Shown one piece after another: positions 8,265-16,995 of a DNA stretch of 35,282 nucleotides. The notes under the pieces were generated by a model. It was given only the letters and a program-made list of their open reading frames with translations. It was not told where the DNA came from and did not search any database. How positions within the stretch are numbered: position 1 is the stretch's first letter; every line of letters starts with the position of its first letter. The stretch lies in NCBI GenBank assembly GCA_002315945.1, contig DCIJ01000055.1, forward strand, positions 109,509 to 144,790, read 5' to 3'. The translations under genes and the position numbers were made by a program. The DNA comes from Lachnospiraceae bacterium UBA1729. Lineage in GTDB: Bacteria; Bacillota; Clostridia; Lachnospirales; Lachnospiraceae.

Positions 8265-9860
8265 TTATTCATTTATTGAATCAATAGCAGCTCTTTCAAC
8301 CTTTAAGCCAGCTTTATAAACTTCCATAAATTCTTCGAAGCCCTTTACATCTGCAGGGTCTGGCTCCATTCTGCTGCCCTTGCTTCCGGCAAACACAGCT
8401 CTGTTAAGGAAGTCTGCCAAAGACTCATTATTCTGCTTATTTACAGCATATGATGCCAGCAGAGCAATACCCCATGCACCGCCTTCGCCTGCTGTCTCCA
8501 TTACAGAAACAGGTGCATTAAGTGCAGCTGCCAGGATTGACTGTCCAACACCCTTGGTCTTAAAGAGACCACCATGTCCAAGAATTTCATCAACCTGAGC
8601 ATTTTCTTCCTTAAGAAGGATATCCATACCTGTCTTCAGTACACCAAGAGATGCCATCAGGTGTGTTCTCATGAAGTTTGCAAGGCTGAACTTTGAGTTA
8701 GCTGTTCTTACAAACATAGGACGACCCTGCTCCATTCCAACGATGTGCTCGCCAGACAGATAATTGTAAGCTAAGAGGCCTCCGCAGTTCTTGTCACCTT
8801 CAAGAGCCTTGTTGTAGAGAGTTCCATAGAGCTTATTCATATCTGTAGGAATTCCCATTGCATCATTGTACTCTTTGAAAATGTTAACCCATGCATTCAG
8901 ATCTGATGTACAGTTGTTGCAGTGAGCCATAGCAACTGCAGCTCCGTCAGGAGTTGTAACTATATCAATCTCATCATAAGGCTTGGAAAGATCCTTCTCC
9001 AGAACAAGCATACCAAATACAGAAGTTCCTGCTGATACATTACCTGTTCTCTTAGCAACTGAATTTGTTGCAGCCATACCGGTTCCTGCATCTCCTTCAG
9101 GAGGGCATACAGGGATTCCAGCTTCAAGATTGCCTGAAGGATCAAGGAATTTAGCACCTGCTTCTGTAAGTGTGCCAGCATCTTCTCCTGCAGATACAAC
9201 CTCAGGAAGGAGGTCTGCAAGATTCCAAGGCATTCCTGCAGCCTTAGTCTTTTCATCAATTTTTGCAAGCATGTCAGTATTAAACTGGCCGGTTGCTGTA
9301 TCAATAGGAAGCATACCTGATGCATCACCTACACCAAGGATCTTTCTTCCTGTCAGTTTCCAGTGGATGTATCCAGCCAGAGTTGTGAAGAATGCTACGT
9401 CCTTAACATGTGCTTCTTTATTAAGTACAGCCTGATACAGATGTGCTCCACTCCATCTCTGAGGAATGTGGAAGCTTAACAGCTTAGTAAGCTCTTCGCT
9501 TGCCTGAGCAGTAATAGTATTTCTCCAGGTTCTGAAAGGAACCAGTAGATTATCGTCCTTGTCAAATGCAAGATATCCGTGCATCATTGCGGAAAAGCCC
9601 ATTGCTTTAAATTTCTTAACTTCAACGCCATACTGTTTTTTTACATCAGCTACCATATCCTTGTAGCATTCCTGTAATCCAGTATGAATCTTATCTATAC
9701 TGTAGGTCCATACACCGTCCACATAATCATTTTCCCAATCATATGCACCCTGTGCAATAGGCTCATTATTTTCTCCAATCACTACAGCTTTAATACGTGT
9801 TGAACCAAACTCAATACCGAGTATGGCATTACCTGCCTGAATTACGTCTTTTGCGCTCAT
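8265..9860 (-). CDS. araB: FGGY-family ribulokinase (alternative AraB type)
   Basis: A 531-residue FGGY sugar kinase. The N-terminal phosphate loop reads GIEFGSTRIKAVVIG, with Glu where most family members have Asp. The central CPPEGDAGTGMAATNS holds the probable catalytic Asp, NVSAGTSVFGML is the second phosphate loop, and GHGGLFKTKGVGQ and AGEGGAWGIALLA give the adenosine-binding part. Position between araA and araD makes L-ribulose the expected substrate. The sequence is closer to the kinase type seen in gut Firmicutes ara operons, often labelled xylulokinase-like, than to the E. coli AraB length class, so the symbol is context-based. The start MSAKDVIQ at 9860 is chosen because AAAGGGA precedes it; a reading from 9881 would begin inside that leader with no ribosome site. 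Confidence 0.88.
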   Translation of the reverse strand: MSAKDVIQAGNAILGIEFGSTRIKAVVIGENNEPIAQGAYDWENDYVDGVWTYSIDKIHTGLQECYKDMVADVKKQYGVEVKKFKAMGFSAMMHGYLAFDKDDNLLVPFRTWRNTITAQASEELTKLLSFHIPQRWSGAHLYQAVLNKEAHVKDVAFFTTLAGYIHWKLTGRKILGVGDASGMLPIDTATGQFNTDMLAKIDEKTKAAGMPWNLADLLPEVVSAGEDAGTLTEAGAKFLDPSGNLEAGIPVCPPEGDAGTGMAATNSVAKRTGNVSAGTSVFGMLVLEKDLSKPYDEIDIVTTPDGAAVAMAHCNNCTSDLNAWVNIFKEYNDAMGIPTDMNKLYGTLYNKALEGDKNCGGLLAYNYLSGEHIVGMEQGRPMFVRTANSKFSLANFMRTHLMASLGVLKTGMDILLKEENAQVDEILGHGGLFKTKGVGQSILAAALNAPVSVMETAGEGGAWGIALLASYAVNKQNNESLADFLNRAVFAGSKGSRMEPDPADVKGFEEFMEVYKAGLKVERAAIDSINE

Positions 9861-9903
9861 CTTATTCCCTTTCCATATCAATAAGTAAAAAAATCCAACC
9901 CAT

Positions 9904-9931
9904 ATCTTCTATAGGTCTGCATCTTCTATAG
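9904..9931. repeat. 11-bp direct repeat in the araA-araB gap
   Basis: ATCTTCTATAG occurs at 9904-9914 and again at 9921-9931, one 17-bp period apart, with GTCTGC between. The repeat lies in the leader just upstream of the kinase gene and may be a protein-binding or RNA element; its role is unknown. Confidence 0.6.
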
Positions 9932-9960
9932 TTCTACCCTTATCACAATAACCTAAGATA

Positions 9961-9986
9961 GTCTGCCGTCAAAAAAGACGGCAGAC
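9961..9986 (-). terminator. Intercistronic hairpin between araA and the ribulokinase gene
   Basis: A perfect 10-bp stem, GTCTGCCGTC and GACGGCAGAC, with a six-base A loop (T loop on the minus strand). On the minus strand it is followed by TATCTTAGG, not a T run, so it is more likely an mRNA-stability or attenuating element after araA than a full terminator. Part of it (GTCTGC) is complementary to a GCAGAC copy at 9915-9920 in the direct-repeat region, allowing an alternative fold. Confidence 0.6.
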
Positions 9987-10012
9987 CTGATTATTTTTAA
10001 ATATTTACAATC

Positions 10013-11509
10013 CTAGCGGAATGCGATTTCATTCCATCTAAGTTCATTCTTAAGGTTGCGGATTGTTGTATCCTTGTCAATTACTACAGCTTCAATACCC
10101 ATACCAGCTGCCCAGTCAACCATCTGTTCAACTGACAGGTCATAGGTAAATGCTGTATGGTGAGCTCCACCTGCGAGAATCCAAGCTTCTGCACCTACTT
10201 CGAAGCTGGGTTCTGGAGTCCAGAAGTTAATACCTACAGGAAGCTTAGGAAGAGGCTTCTCAACCTTCTTGCACTCTACCGCATTGATCAGCAGACGGAA
10301 ACGAGTTCCCAGATCAACCAGTGAGCATGCAATACCGCTACCTGTCTTTGACTGGAATACCAGACGTGCAGGATCTTCTCTGTTACCCATTGAAAGAGGC
10401 TGGCACTTAATCTGGATAGGTCCCTCAGCAATAAGAGGACATACCTCAAGCATGTGAGCCTGAATGATTCCTTCCTTACCAGGAACAAAGTTATATGTAT
10501 AGTCTTCCATGAAAGCAGAGCCTTTTCCATTAGGCATGTTAGCAGTCATGATCTTGATCAGTCTGTCCATAGCAGCGGTCTTCCAGTCACCTTCAGCACC
10601 GAAGCCATAGCCTTTTTCCATAAGTCTCTGAATTGCCAGACCAGGAAGCTGCTTAAGTCCACCAAGCATTCCAAAGTGAGTAACAACTGCATGATAATCA
10701 CCTGCTTCAAGGAATTTTTCAAAACCGATTTCCTGCTGTGCCTGTACTGCTACATGACGACGGAACTCAGCTTCGTCTCTTCCTTCAAGGCAGATATCAT
10801 ATTTGCTGTAGTATTCTTCAACAAGTGCATTTACATCGCCTTCGCTTACAGAATTAACTACATCTACTACATCATTAATATTGTAGTGGTCGATTTCCCA
10901 GCCAAATTTGATCTGAGCTTCAACCTTATCACCTTCAGTTACTGCTACATTGTTCATGTTGTCACCAACACGGCATACTCTGATGTGTGATGACTCCATA
11001 AGTCCGATTGCTGTTCTCATCCAGCTTGCAAGCTTATCAATTACAGCAGGGTTCTCCCAATGTCCAACAATAATCTTTCTTTCAATGCCCATACGGCTCA
11101 CAATGTGACCATACTCTCTGTCACCATGAGCAGACTGGTTCTCATTCATGAAGTCCATATCCATTGTGTCATAGGGAATCTCTTCATTAAACTGTGTATG
11201 AAGATGACACAGAGGTTTTTTGTACTCCTGAAGACCAATTATCCACATCTTTGCAGGTGAGAATGTATGCATCCATGTAATTACACCAGCACACTCTGGA
11301 TCATTGTTTGCATCATTAAATGTCTTTCTGATAGAAGCCTGATCAATAAGTGTAGGCTTTAAAACCAGCTCAAAAGGGAGTTTGCCGGTTTTGTTCATAC
11401 CCTCTACCATCTTTGCAGAATGATCAGCTACTTTTCTTAAGCACTCATCACCGTACAGATCCTGTGATCCTGTGCAGAACCAGAATTTGTAATTTTTTGT
11501 TGCCTTCAT
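10013..11509 (-). CDS. araA: L-arabinose isomerase
   Basis: A 498-residue enzyme that converts L-arabinose to L-ribulose, the first catabolic step. The length fits the family and the full sequence is typical, starting YKFWFCTGSQDLYGDECL. The manganese ligands known for E. coli AraA can be placed: Glu in FGAEGDWKTAAMDR, Glu in FMEDYTYNF, His in IQAHMLEVCP and His in GGAHHTAFTYDL. The ribosome site AGGAGG is 6 nt before the ATG. It follows the araR-type repressor gene with a 45-nt gap and no hairpin, so the two are probably co-transcribed, giving autoregulation. Confidence 0.98.
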   Translation of the reverse strand: MKATKNYKFWFCTGSQDLYGDECLRKVADHSAKMVEGMNKTGKLPFELVLKPTLIDQASIRKTFNDANNDPECAGVITWMHTFSPAKMWIIGLQEYKKPLCHLHTQFNEEIPYDTMDMDFMNENQSAHGDREYGHIVSRMGIERKIIVGHWENPAVIDKLASWMRTAIGLMESSHIRVCRVGDNMNNVAVTEGDKVEAQIKFGWEIDHYNINDVVDVVNSVSEGDVNALVEEYYSKYDICLEGRDEAEFRRHVAVQAQQEIGFEKFLEAGDYHAVVTHFGMLGGLKQLPGLAIQRLMEKGYGFGAEGDWKTAAMDRLIKIMTANMPNGKGSAFMEDYTYNFVPGKEGIIQAHMLEVCPLIAEGPIQIKCQPLSMGNREDPARLVFQSKTGSGIACSLVDLGTRFRLLINAVECKKVEKPLPKLPVGINFWTPEPSFEVGAEAWILAGGAHHTAFTYDLSVEQMVDWAAGMGIEAVVIDKDTTIRNLKNELRWNEIAFR

Positions 11510-11554
11510 GTTGCCCTCCTTAAAATAAAGAAAAAAGTTATTAGTATTTACCCA

Positions 11555-12622
11555 TTAAATCCTTTTCACCGAATTCCCCTCAATAAGCTCCACATCAAAT
11601 TCATAGGTGGCCTCAAAGTGGGGATTCTCAATTTTTTCCAGCAGATTCTCTACCATCTTATGCACCAGTTCCTCTGCCGGATACTGTATTGTTGTCAACT
11701 TAACATGACCATTTACCAGTCCTGTTGAGTTGTCTATTCCAACTATTGATTTATTATCGGGGATTCTTATTCCCCTTTTTTCAAAGCCTTCAACCATCTT
11801 GGCAGCCACTTCATCATTATATGCAACAATTCCAGTGCAATCTCTGAGTCTGCTTTCGATTTTTGTCATGCTGCTTTCCATATCCCGGATATCGACAGTA
11901 TCAAGCCATACAATTTCATTTTCAGTTATGGAAATTCCATTTTCATTCAGAGTCTTTAAAAAGCCCTGATATCTTTTTCTTCCCTGGCCATCATCCAGCT
12001 TAAATACTCCACCGATTTTTTTATGTCCATTATCAATGAGGTATTTTGTAATTTTGCAACAGGCCTGCACATCATCCATACATACATGAGGCGCCTTCAA
12101 GCCTGGGTAATAACAGTTAAAAAACATTATCGGAATGTTTCTTTCCATTATTTTTTCATACAGATATTTATTCGGGTTTGGCAGATTGCTTTTTGTAGCT
12201 TCAACAATGATTGCCCCAACCTCATCCTTCTCAAGAATTTCTTCTAATACAGCTTTTTCTTTGCTGATTCTGTTGCTTGTAAAGGAAATCTGTACCGAAT
12301 ACCCCTCTTTTGCCAGGGTATCAACTATTGCTCTAATCGTTTTTGGGAAAATATACCCATCTACATATGTAGTAATAATAGCTACTCTCTTTTTAATTCT
12401 GCGTTCAGCCCTTGGTCTGGCAATGTATGTTCCACTGCCGCGTTTTCTCTCCAAACTTCCATCTTCTTCCAGAATCTCCAGTGCCCGTCTTACAGTCTGC
12501 CTGGATAGCGAAAACATACGGCTAAGCTCATTTTCCGAATACAGCTTACTTCCGGGCAACAGCCTGCCTGCTTTAATTCCTTCCTTTATCCAGTTGACTA
12601 CTATCTGATACTTTGATTCCAT
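11555..12622 (-). CDS. araR: AraR-type transcriptional repressor (GntR DNA-binding + LacI-type sugar-binding domain)
   Basis: A 355-residue regulator with the AraR architecture of Bacillus: an N-terminal GntR winged helix (about 1-70; SLSRQTVRRALEILE and RKRGSGTYIARP) joined to a LacI/periplasmic-binding-type effector domain (about 78-355). The latter has VAIITTYVDGYIFP, MERNIPIMFFNCY, KYLIDNGHKKIGGVF, GIVAYNDEVAAKMVE and IRIPDNKSIVGIDNS. In B. subtilis AraR binds L-arabinose and releases TTGTAC/GTACAA-type operators. Position directly before araA supports the same role. The ribosome site is weak (GGAAAA), in line with low repressor synthesis. A matching operator palindrome is seen upstream of the ChvE-type gene. 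Confidence 0.92.
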   Translation of the reverse strand: MESKYQIVVNWIKEGIKAGRLLPGSKLYSENELSRMFSLSRQTVRRALEILEEDGSLERKRGSGTYIARPRAERRIKKRVAIITTYVDGYIFPKTIRAIVDTLAKEGYSVQISFTSNRISKEKAVLEEILEKDEVGAIIVEATKSNLPNPNKYLYEKIMERNIPIMFFNCYYPGLKAPHVCMDDVQACCKITKYLIDNGHKKIGGVFKLDDGQGRKRYQGFLKTLNENGISITENEIVWLDTVDIRDMESSMTKIESRLRDCTGIVAYNDEVAAKMVEGFEKRGIRIPDNKSIVGIDNSTGLVNGHVKLTTIQYPAEELVHKMVENLLEKIENPHFEATYEFDVELIEGNSVKRI

Positions 12623-12685
12623 TTAATATTTTCCAATCTATCTGGAAGTTCGTTTTTTGCTTTCACACTACAATTAATAAAAGAA

Positions 12686-12710
12686 TTAGGGCAGGACATT
12701 TGTCCTGCCC
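12686..12710 (-). terminator. Terminator after the MmsB-type permease gene
   Basis: A perfect 10-bp GC-rich stem GGGCAGGACA / TGTCCTGCCC (12689-12698, 12701-12710) with a 2-base centre, followed on the minus strand by TAATTCTTTT. It separates the ChvE-type importer operon from araR-araA. The T run is imperfect, so some read-through into araR is possible. Confidence 0.7.
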
Positions 12711-12725
12711 CTAGAAACGAATTAC

Positions 12726-13898
12726 TTATTTACCTTTCTTTCTCTTTGAAAGAACGTCTACGGTTACAGCACCAAGAAGAACTGCACCTTTTACAATTTT
12801 CTGAATATCAGTTGACCATCCATAGAGTGACATACCATTATTCAGAATACCCATGATAAACGCACCAACAACTGCACCGGTAATTGTACCAGCACCACCT
12901 GCTACAGCTGCACCACCGATGTAGCATGAAGCGATAGCATCCATTTCGAAACCATCACCAGCCTTAGGTGTTGATGAACCATTTCTTGAGCAAAGAACAA
13001 TACCAGCAACTGCTGACAGAAGACCCATGTTGGTATATACCCAGAAGAATACTTTGTTTGTATCAATACCAGACAGGTTAGCTGCCTTTCTGTTACCACC
13101 AAGAGCATAAATCTGACGGCCAGCTACAGTGTGCTCAGTAATAAATGCATAGATTCCAACGATAACACCCATGATAAGGAGCTGGAAGGGAAGTCCGTTA
13201 GCGCTGGCAAGTTTAAAGAATACAAATCCGATAATGAAGCCCATAACAATAAGCTTAGCAACTACCTGCCAAAGGGGATTAAGTGCAAAGTTGTATTTTT
13301 TCTTAATCTTGATAGATTTGATCTCAGAGAAAATCATTAATACAACTGCTACAATAGCTACAACTATTGATACTAAATCAAGTGTACCTGCTCCAAAAGG
13401 AATCTTAACAGTTGGAAGGAAGCCTGCACCGATGAAGTTATAATCTGCCTCGAAGGGGCCCTTTGTCTGAGCCTGCAGCAGTGTATATGTAAGGCCACGG
13501 CCCATGAGCATAGTTGCAAGAGTTGTTACGAAAGGAGGAATGTTAAGGTATGCAATAAAGAAACCTGCAAACATACCTACCAACAGACCAATAACAAGCG
13601 CTGCAAGAATTGCAACCCACATATTCATTTTGTAGTCGATAAGCATAATACCTACAACAGATCCACATACAGCAACTACAGAACCAACGCCCAGATCGAC
13701 GTTACCAGTAAGTACGCAAAGCAGCATACCTACTGCAAGGATAACTACGTAACCGTTCTGCATTACCAGGTTGTTAATATTCATTGGTGATAAGTTTTTA
13801 CCACCGGTCATAATAGCGAAAATTACATAAATAGCGACAAGAGCAAGGAACATACCATACTGCTTCATGTCAAGATTAACTGTCTTCTTCTGTTCCAT
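12726..13898 (-). CDS. mmsB: Multiple-monosaccharide ABC importer permease (MmsB/GguB/XylH type)
   Basis: A 390-residue CUT2-family permease rich in hydrophobic helices. Family segments include VILAVGMLLCVLTGNVDLGVGS, VTTLATMLMGRGLTY, VAGRQIYALGGNRKAANLSG (the cytoplasmic coupling loop to the ATPase) and ASCYIGGAAVAGGAGTITGA. The longer central loop with an extra helix pair (about 195-245) matches GguB/XylH rather than RbsC. It starts 2 nt after the ATPase gene and ends at a strong terminator. With the ChvE-type SBP and this ATPase it should import pentoses or hexoses; the ara neighbours favour L-arabinose or xylose. Confidence 0.93.
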   Translation of the reverse strand: MEQKKTVNLDMKQYGMFLALVAIYVIFAIMTGGKNLSPMNINNLVMQNGYVVILAVGMLLCVLTGNVDLGVGSVVAVCGSVVGIMLIDYKMNMWVAILAALVIGLLVGMFAGFFIAYLNIPPFVTTLATMLMGRGLTYTLLQAQTKGPFEADYNFIGAGFLPTVKIPFGAGTLDLVSIVVAIVAVVLMIFSEIKSIKIKKKYNFALNPLWQVVAKLIVMGFIIGFVFFKLASANGLPFQLLIMGVIVGIYAFITEHTVAGRQIYALGGNRKAANLSGIDTNKVFFWVYTNMGLLSAVAGIVLCSRNGSSTPKAGDGFEMDAIASCYIGGAAVAGGAGTITGAVVGAFIMGILNNGMSLYGWSTDIQKIVKGAVLLGAVTVDVLSKRKKGK

Positions 13899-13900
13899 GA

Positions 13901-15451
13901 TTAGTTATCTCCTTTTCTGTTATGTGCCATAATGCACTGCATGATACGTTCCTGAGTAATTTCTTCCTTATCAAGCTCACCAGCGATTTCACCTTCGTTA
14001 ATTACATAGGCTCTGTCACAGGTACCAATAATTTCAGGCATTTCGGAAGAAATAACGATAACAGCCTTTCCATTTTTAGCCAGCTCGTTAATTACACAGT
14101 AGATTTCATACTTAGCACCTACGTCAATACCACGAGTAGGCTCATCAAGAATAAGAACATCAGGCTGAGTGAGCATCCACTTTGCAAGAACAACCTTCTG
14201 CTGATTACCACCAGAAAGTGATCCAACAACCTGCTCAATACTGGTTGCCTTAACATTAATTCTGTCTTTGTATTCCTTAGCTGCCACAATCTCATCAGCG
14301 CTGTTAATTACACCCTTATTTGAGAAGTACTGAGGGCGTGCAGCCAATACCATATTCTCTTTAATATCTCCAATCAGGATAAGACCATTTCCTTTTCTAT
14401 CCTCAGATACATATGCAAGTTTGTTTTCGATAGCAGCCTTAACTGTATCCATCTTAACTTCCTTGCCATGAATCTTGGTAGTACCGGAAATTTTCTGTCC
14501 ATAGCTGTGTCCAAAGAGACTCATTGCTAATTCTGTACGACCAGCACCCATCAGTCCCGCAAGACCTACTACCTCACCGGCACGTACATTAATATTTATA
14601 TTTTTAAGCATCTGACGATTAGCATCATCTGGATGAAATACATTCCAGTTCTCAACTTCAAGAACCTTTTCGCCAATTGTGACACCTTCACGTACAGGAT
14701 ATCTGTTAGTAAGCTCACGACCTACCATTCCCTTAATGATTCTGTCCTCATTAAAGCCTTCCTCATCCTTACGCAGAGTTTCAATTGTTTTTCCATCACG
14801 GATAATAGTAACCGCATCTGAAACATATTCAATTTCGTTTAATTTATGTGAAATAATAATGCATGTGAAGCCTTTACTCTTAAGCTCCAGCATGATATCC
14901 AGCAAATGACGGCTTTCTTCATCATTCAGAGATGCAGTAGGCTCATCAAGAATAAGCAGTTCTACATTCTTGGCAAGTGCCTTTGCAATTTCTATCATCT
15001 GCTGCTTTCCAACACCAAGAGTGCCAACCAGAGCATTTACATCTTCATTAGGAAGTCCAACTCTTTCAAGCATCTCCTGCGCTTTCTGTCTGGTCTTTGT
15101 CCAGTTAATTACGCCTTTTGTATCCTGCTCGTTTCCAAGAAAGATATTTTCAGCAACTGACAGGTTTGGTGCCAATGCCAATTCCTGGTGAATAATAACG
15201 ATACCTTTTTTCTCACTGTCTTTCAGGTTGTGGAATGCACATTTCTCACCGTTGTAGACAATATCACCATCATAGGTTCCATGGGGATATACACCGGAGA
15301 GAACGTTCATCAGTGTGGATTTTCCAGCACCATTTTCTCCGCAGAGAGCGTGAATTTCTCCCTTTTTAACCTTGAGATTAACATCGTCAAGGGCCTTAAC
15401 CCCAGAGAAAGCCTTGGTAATGTGGTTCATTTCCAAGATGTATTCTGACAT
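13901..15451 (-). CDS. mmsA: Multiple-monosaccharide ABC importer ATPase (MmsA/GguA type)
   Basis: A 516-residue CUT2 ATPase with two fused nucleotide-binding domains. The first has Walker A GENGAGKSTLMN (about 38-49), Walker B LLILDEPTASL and an unusual signature region (TLGVGKQQMIEIAKAL). The second has a degenerate Walker A (LAGLMGAGRTELAM), a full LSGGNQQKVVLAKW signature and LILDEPTRGIDVG, as in RbsA/XylG/GguA. AAGGAG is the ribosome site. It follows the SBP gene after a terminator-like hairpin, which should keep ATPase levels below SBP levels. Confidence 0.95.
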   Translation of the reverse strand: MSEYILEMNHITKAFSGVKALDDVNLKVKKGEIHALCGENGAGKSTLMNVLSGVYPHGTYDGDIVYNGEKCAFHNLKDSEKKGIVIIHQELALAPNLSVAENIFLGNEQDTKGVINWTKTRQKAQEMLERVGLPNEDVNALVGTLGVGKQQMIEIAKALAKNVELLILDEPTASLNDEESRHLLDIMLELKSKGFTCIIISHKLNEIEYVSDAVTIIRDGKTIETLRKDEEGFNEDRIIKGMVGRELTNRYPVREGVTIGEKVLEVENWNVFHPDDANRQMLKNININVRAGEVVGLAGLMGAGRTELAMSLFGHSYGQKISGTTKIHGKEVKMDTVKAAIENKLAYVSEDRKGNGLILIGDIKENMVLAARPQYFSNKGVINSADEIVAAKEYKDRINVKATSIEQVVGSLSGGNQQKVVLAKWMLTQPDVLILDEPTRGIDVGAKYEIYCVINELAKNGKAVIVISSEMPEIIGTCDRAYVINEGEIAGELDKEEITQERIMQCIMAHNRKGDN

Positions 15452-15496
15452 ACTTACTACTCCTTCTCTTTTCGTCTGTTTTTCGTATTTTTAGAG

Positions 15497-15532
15497 AAAA
15501 TAAGGGCGGTGGCACTTTTGCCGCCGCCCTTA
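15497..15532 (-). terminator. Attenuator-like hairpin between the ChvE-type SBP gene and mmsA
   Basis: A 14-base inverted repeat (15501-15514 and 15519-15532; TAAGGGCGGTGGCA and TGCCGCCGCCCTTA, one mismatch) with a 4-base loop is followed on the minus strand by TTTT. It is a good intrinsic terminator, yet mmsA and mmsB follow with no obvious new promoter, so partial termination to favour SBP synthesis is inferred. Confidence 0.8.
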
Positions 15533-15573
15533 AAAATTACTTTTAGGATAGTTTAATCAGTTCTTAGACCGAA

Positions 15574-16743
15574 TTAGCCGTTGATCTGATCAGCTGTATA
15601 GTAACCACCACCGATGATTACTTCTTCATAGTTCTCCTTTGTTACATTCTGAGGAGTGCAAAGGTATGAAGGAACTACGATCTTACCATTGTTGTACTGT
15701 GTTGTATCATTGATTTCAGGCTCAGCACCTTCAAGAACTGCCTGTACCATTGTTACGCACTTAGCTGCAAGGAGACGAGTATCTTTGTAGATTGAAGAGT
15801 ACTGTGATCCAGCTGCAATGTTCTTAACTGCCATAAGTTCGCAGTCCTGACCAGTGATAAGAGGCCAATCTTCTGCTGTGTATCCAGCGCCTTCAAGAGC
15901 AGCCTTAGCACCATATGCGAAACCATCGAATGCTGAAGCAACGATGTCAAGCTTCTGATCTGCATAGAAACCTGTTAAGTAGTTTTCCATGTTCTGCTGA
16001 GCTGTTTCCTGTGACCATCTAAGAATACATGTATCTTCGAAGCTTGTTCTGCCAGACTTGCAAACAAGTGTACCATCATCAAGGTATGGCTGAAGAACTT
16101 CCATAAGACCATTGTAAAGGAATAAAGCGTTGTTATCATCAGGTGAACCCATAAGGAACTCAACTGTGAGGCCTTCGCCCTTGTGGTTGTCAAGGTCTGC
16201 ACCAGCCTTGATTGACTCACCGATAGCTGTACCAACACCCTTGTTATCGAATGTTGCATAGTAGCTAACTGCATCTGTATCCATAAGGAGACGGTCATAA
16301 GCGATAATAGGAATACCAGCCTGAGCTGCCTGAGCTTCAACGTTTACAAGTGCTGAAGAGTCGATTGCTGCGATAACGAGGCAGCTAACGCCTGATGCGA
16401 TCATGTTCTCAATCTGAGAAACCTGAGCCTGTACATCATCTTCTGCATACTGAAGATCTACTGTGTAGCCAAGAGCCTCAAGCTCTTTCTTCATGTTAGC
16501 ACCGTCGTTGATCCATCTTTCAGATGACTGTGTAGGCATTGCTACACCAACGCTCTTGCCGTTTGATTCTGCTGCAGGAGCTGCTTCTTCAGCAGGTGCT
16601 GCTGCTTCTTCAGCGGGTGCTGCTTCTTCTGTAGCTGCTGGAGCTGCAGGAGCTGCTGCTTCTTCTTTAGCTGCGCCACAGCCAACTAAGAGAGAAGCTA
16701 CCATTGCTACACTTAAAAGTGCGCTTAAGATTTTCTTCTTCAT
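15574..16743 (-). CDS. chvE: ChvE-type sugar-binding lipoprotein of the MmsAB importer
   Basis: A 389-residue substrate-binding lipoprotein. A signal peptide ends in the lipobox LLVGC (Cys22), then an Ala/Glu/Pro-rich tether (about 23-58). The periplasmic-binding fold follows with VGVAMPTQSSERWINDG, VSCLVIAAIDSSALVN, AGIPIIAYDRLLMDT and a late GQDCELMAVKNIAAGSQYSS, typical of ChvE-like multiple-monosaccharide binders. The start at 16743 is fixed by GGGAGG 8 nt upstream; a reading from 16803 would run through the leader. It is first in its operon behind a near-consensus promoter and possible AraR operators. The likely ligand is L-arabinose and related sugars, by context. Confidence 0.93.
   Translation of the reverse strand: MKKKILSALLSVAMVASLLVGCGAAKEEAAAPAAPAATEEAAPAEEAAAPAEEAAPAAESNGKSVGVAMPTQSSERWINDGANMKKELEALGYTVDLQYAEDDVQAQVSQIENMIASGVSCLVIAAIDSSALVNVEAQAAQAGIPIIAYDRLLMDTDAVSYYATFDNKGVGTAIGESIKAGADLDNHKGEGLTVEFLMGSPDDNNALFLYNGLMEVLQPYLDDGTLVCKSGRTSFEDTCILRWSQETAQQNMENYLTGFYADQKLDIVASAFDGFAYGAKAALEGAGYTAEDWPLITGQDCELMAVKNIAAGSQYSSIYKDTRLLAAKCVTMVQAVLEGAEPEINDTTQYNNGKIVVPSYLCTPQNVTKENYEEVIIGGGYYTADQING
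16570..16675. repeat. Repetitive DNA for the Ala/Glu/Pro tether of the ChvE-type SBP
   Basis: Imperfect GCTGCTTCTTC-type units repeat here (plus strand), coding on the minus strand for EEAAAPA-like blocks after the lipobox. The same kind of sequence is found in the second SBP gene at about 22154-22275. Confidence 0.75.
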
Positions 16744-16771
16744 TTTTTTCCTCCCATAAATGAATAAAAAT

Positions 16772-16779
16772 AGTTGTAC
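16772..16779. promoter_or_regulatory. AraR-like half-site in the chvE leader
   Basis: AGTTGTAC, identical to one arm of the palindrome at 16921-16938, lies in the 5' leader about 75 nt after the predicted start of transcription. A second part of the leader forms an 11-base inverted repeat with one mismatch (16782-16792 and 16798-16808). Confidence 0.4.
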
Positions 16780-16858
16780 GTGTGAGATGTACGAGTTGTG
16801 CATCTCACTTCCATATTACATAGCGAAAATGCACACATCTTCGCCTCACATGTGTGAT

Positions 16859-16885
16859 ATTATATCAAATCTGCATAGTTGTCAA
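16859..16885 (-). promoter_or_regulatory. Strong promoter for the ChvE-type importer operon
   Basis: TTGACA (16885-16880) and TATAAT (16864-16859) on the minus strand with a 15-bp spacer and an extended TGA before the -10. It lies about 115 nt upstream of the SBP start, leaving a long leader with inverted repeats. Confidence 0.75.
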
Positions 16886-16920
16886 TGAAAAATTCCATTT
16901 TTTCTGTACATTTTATTACA

Positions 16921-16938
16921 AGTTGTACCTGTACAACT
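16921..16938. promoter_or_regulatory. Candidate AraR operator (perfect TTGTAC-N2-GTACAA palindrome)
   Basis: AGTTGTAC-CT-GTACAACT is a perfect inverted repeat with 8-bp arms, 36 bp upstream of the -35 box. B. subtilis AraR recognises ATTTGTAC-type half-sites, so the AraR-type protein encoded at 11555-12622 is the natural candidate binder. That assignment is inference. Confidence 0.6.
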
Positions 16939-16995
16939 CGCTTTAGTTGTTAAAATCATCCCTATGTGTCATTCATAATTTGTTCATAGAAAATT

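Noticed and set aside
10454..10990. 178-residue plus-strand open frame opposite araA
   Set aside because: No ribosome site, low-complexity translation, and it lies entirely antisense to a well conserved araA.
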